NCBI GenBank assembly: GCA_016712525.1
Contig: JADJQX010000001.1
Span: forward strand, 1,240,001-1,304,000
Length of the DNA: 64,000 bases
DNA from: Myxococcales bacterium
GTDB lineage: Bacteria; Myxococcota_A; Polyangia; Polyangiales; Polyangiaceae
Direction of reading: 5' to 3'
Positions 63,327 through 64,000 of the stretch are shown piece after piece; the first letter of the stretch is position 1; every line of letters begins with the position of its first letter. Under the pieces are notes generated by a model that was given only the letters and a program-made list of their open reading frames with translations, made no database searches and had not been told where the DNA came from. The translations under genes and the position numbers were made by a program.

Positions 63327-64000
63327 ATGAGCCCCATGGCCGAGCGGGCACCGACGCCGAACGACCGCACGGCCCGAGGGGCCTCACGGAGCCGTGCGCG
63401 CTCCCGCCGAGGGACCGGCGTTCGTGCAGGCATCCACCTCGACGTCCGCGGCCTCGTTCCGCACGTGCGGACCGCCCTCACGGTGCGCGCGCCGTCCCTC
63501 GTCGTCTCGATCGAGCGCTCCGCGATGACCCTCGGCGTGCGTGGAGAGGACGTGCCGCTCGACCGCGCGGTCCTCGTGCTCGTCCCCGCCGGTGCGCGCC
63601 TCCGGCTCACGGCCGTGAGCCCCTCGGTGCGCGTCGCGATCCTCGGGCTCGGGGACGACGTCGTGCGTCGGGCGGCCCGCCTCCACACGAACGTCGGCCT
63701 CGACCGGGAGCGCCTCGAGCGGTGGCTCCGCGCGCCGCACGTGCTCCCACGGACGACGTGGGTGCACGAGCTCGTGCATCGCTACGTCTTCGAGCGGACC
63801 GTGCTCGCCATGGGATCGGGCCTCGTCGTGAGCTTCCTCGAGACGGAGCTCGTGAAGGAAGCGTACTTTCTCTTGCGCGACCGCGAGGCCGGAGCCGACC
63901 GCGCGCCGGCGGTTCATCGCCCCTCGACGCTCCTCGACCGAGCCCTCGCGTGGATCGAGGCCCACCTCTTCGAGAAGGTCTCGGTCGAGGCGCTCGCCCG
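63327..64000 (+). CDS. AraC-family regulator, cut by the window edge
   Basis: The reading frame from the ATG at 63327 is open to the right end (about 224 codons visible). The first 180 residues form an unassigned N-terminal domain (a cupin-like ligand domain is likely). The last visible residues, LLDRALAWIEAHLFEKVSVEALAR, are the start of the first helix-turn-helix of an AraC/XylS DNA-binding domain. The family identification therefore rests on about 24 residues. A second ATG at 63336 is possible. The partner genes lie outside the window. Confidence 0.72.
   Translation, partial: MSPMAERAPTPNDRTARGASRSRARSRRGTGVRAGIHLDVRGLVPHVRTALTVRAPSLVVSIERSAMTLGVRGEDVPLDRAVLVLVPAGARLRLTAVSPSVRVAILGLGDDVVRRAARLHTNVGLDRERLERWLRAPHVLPRTTWVHELVHRYVFERTVLAMGSGLVVSFLETELVKEAYFLLRDREAGADRAPAVHRPSTLLDRALAWIEAHLFEKVSVEALA

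Overview
The window is a single high-GC chromosomal segment (about 70% G+C outside one island) that looks like a member of the Myxococcota, probably the Polyangia. The evidence is the number of lipoproteins and Ser/Thr kinases, the DUF4388 and degenerate receiver/GGDEF regulators, the fused AroKB and CcmF-CcmH proteins, and housekeeping genes typical of that group. No rRNA, tRNA, CRISPR array, transposase or integrase was recognised.

Layout, left to right. 1-5386: envelope and accessory genes (lipoproteins, DUF4105 protein, Uma2-type protein, VWA lipoprotein, EamA transporter). 5642-10827: a cytochrome c maturation operon headed by a CcmF-CcmH fusion. 10828-16351: a replication block, dnaN-recF-gyrB, preceded by a 486-base gap with degenerate DnaA boxes that is a candidate replication origin. 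16425-20888: a minus-strand group with a DUF167 gene, dapF and two regulators joined by ATGA overlaps; one regulator carries a one-base frameshift in a homopolymer. 21088-24094: aroKB and two secreted proteins. 24096-25053: three perfect ParB-binding parS palindromes around zapA and the start of bioF, which supports proximity to the origin. 26203-31232: an ABC ATPase and a MoxR-DUF58-transglutaminase operon. 31298-38858: clpB, lipoproteins, a hexanucleotide repeat field and small genes.

38925-50794: pirin, a DHFR-like reductase, a BlaI repressor with twin operators next to a receptor that joins an M56 protease to an FtsI-type transpeptidase, a phosphodiesterase, pyrH, a SurA-like lipoprotein, a macro-domain protein and a giant helical-repeat kinase. 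50879-53026: a second, divergent membrane kinase. 53212-56883: a visibly lower-GC, tightly packed three-gene cassette (AAA15/DUF3696-type ATPase, TOPRIM/DUF4435-like protein, DUF262 protein). It looks like a horizontally acquired anti-phage system and is the best candidate for something undescribed. 56969-64000: lipid and carbohydrate metabolism genes, membrane proteins and a truncated AraC-type regulator.

A signal that cuts across the window is a TAnnnT hexamer exactly six bases before the start codon in at least eight genes that lack a Shine-Dalgarno sequence. It suggests that leaderless transcription is common here. Many long antisense open frames are codon-bias shadows and were left out.
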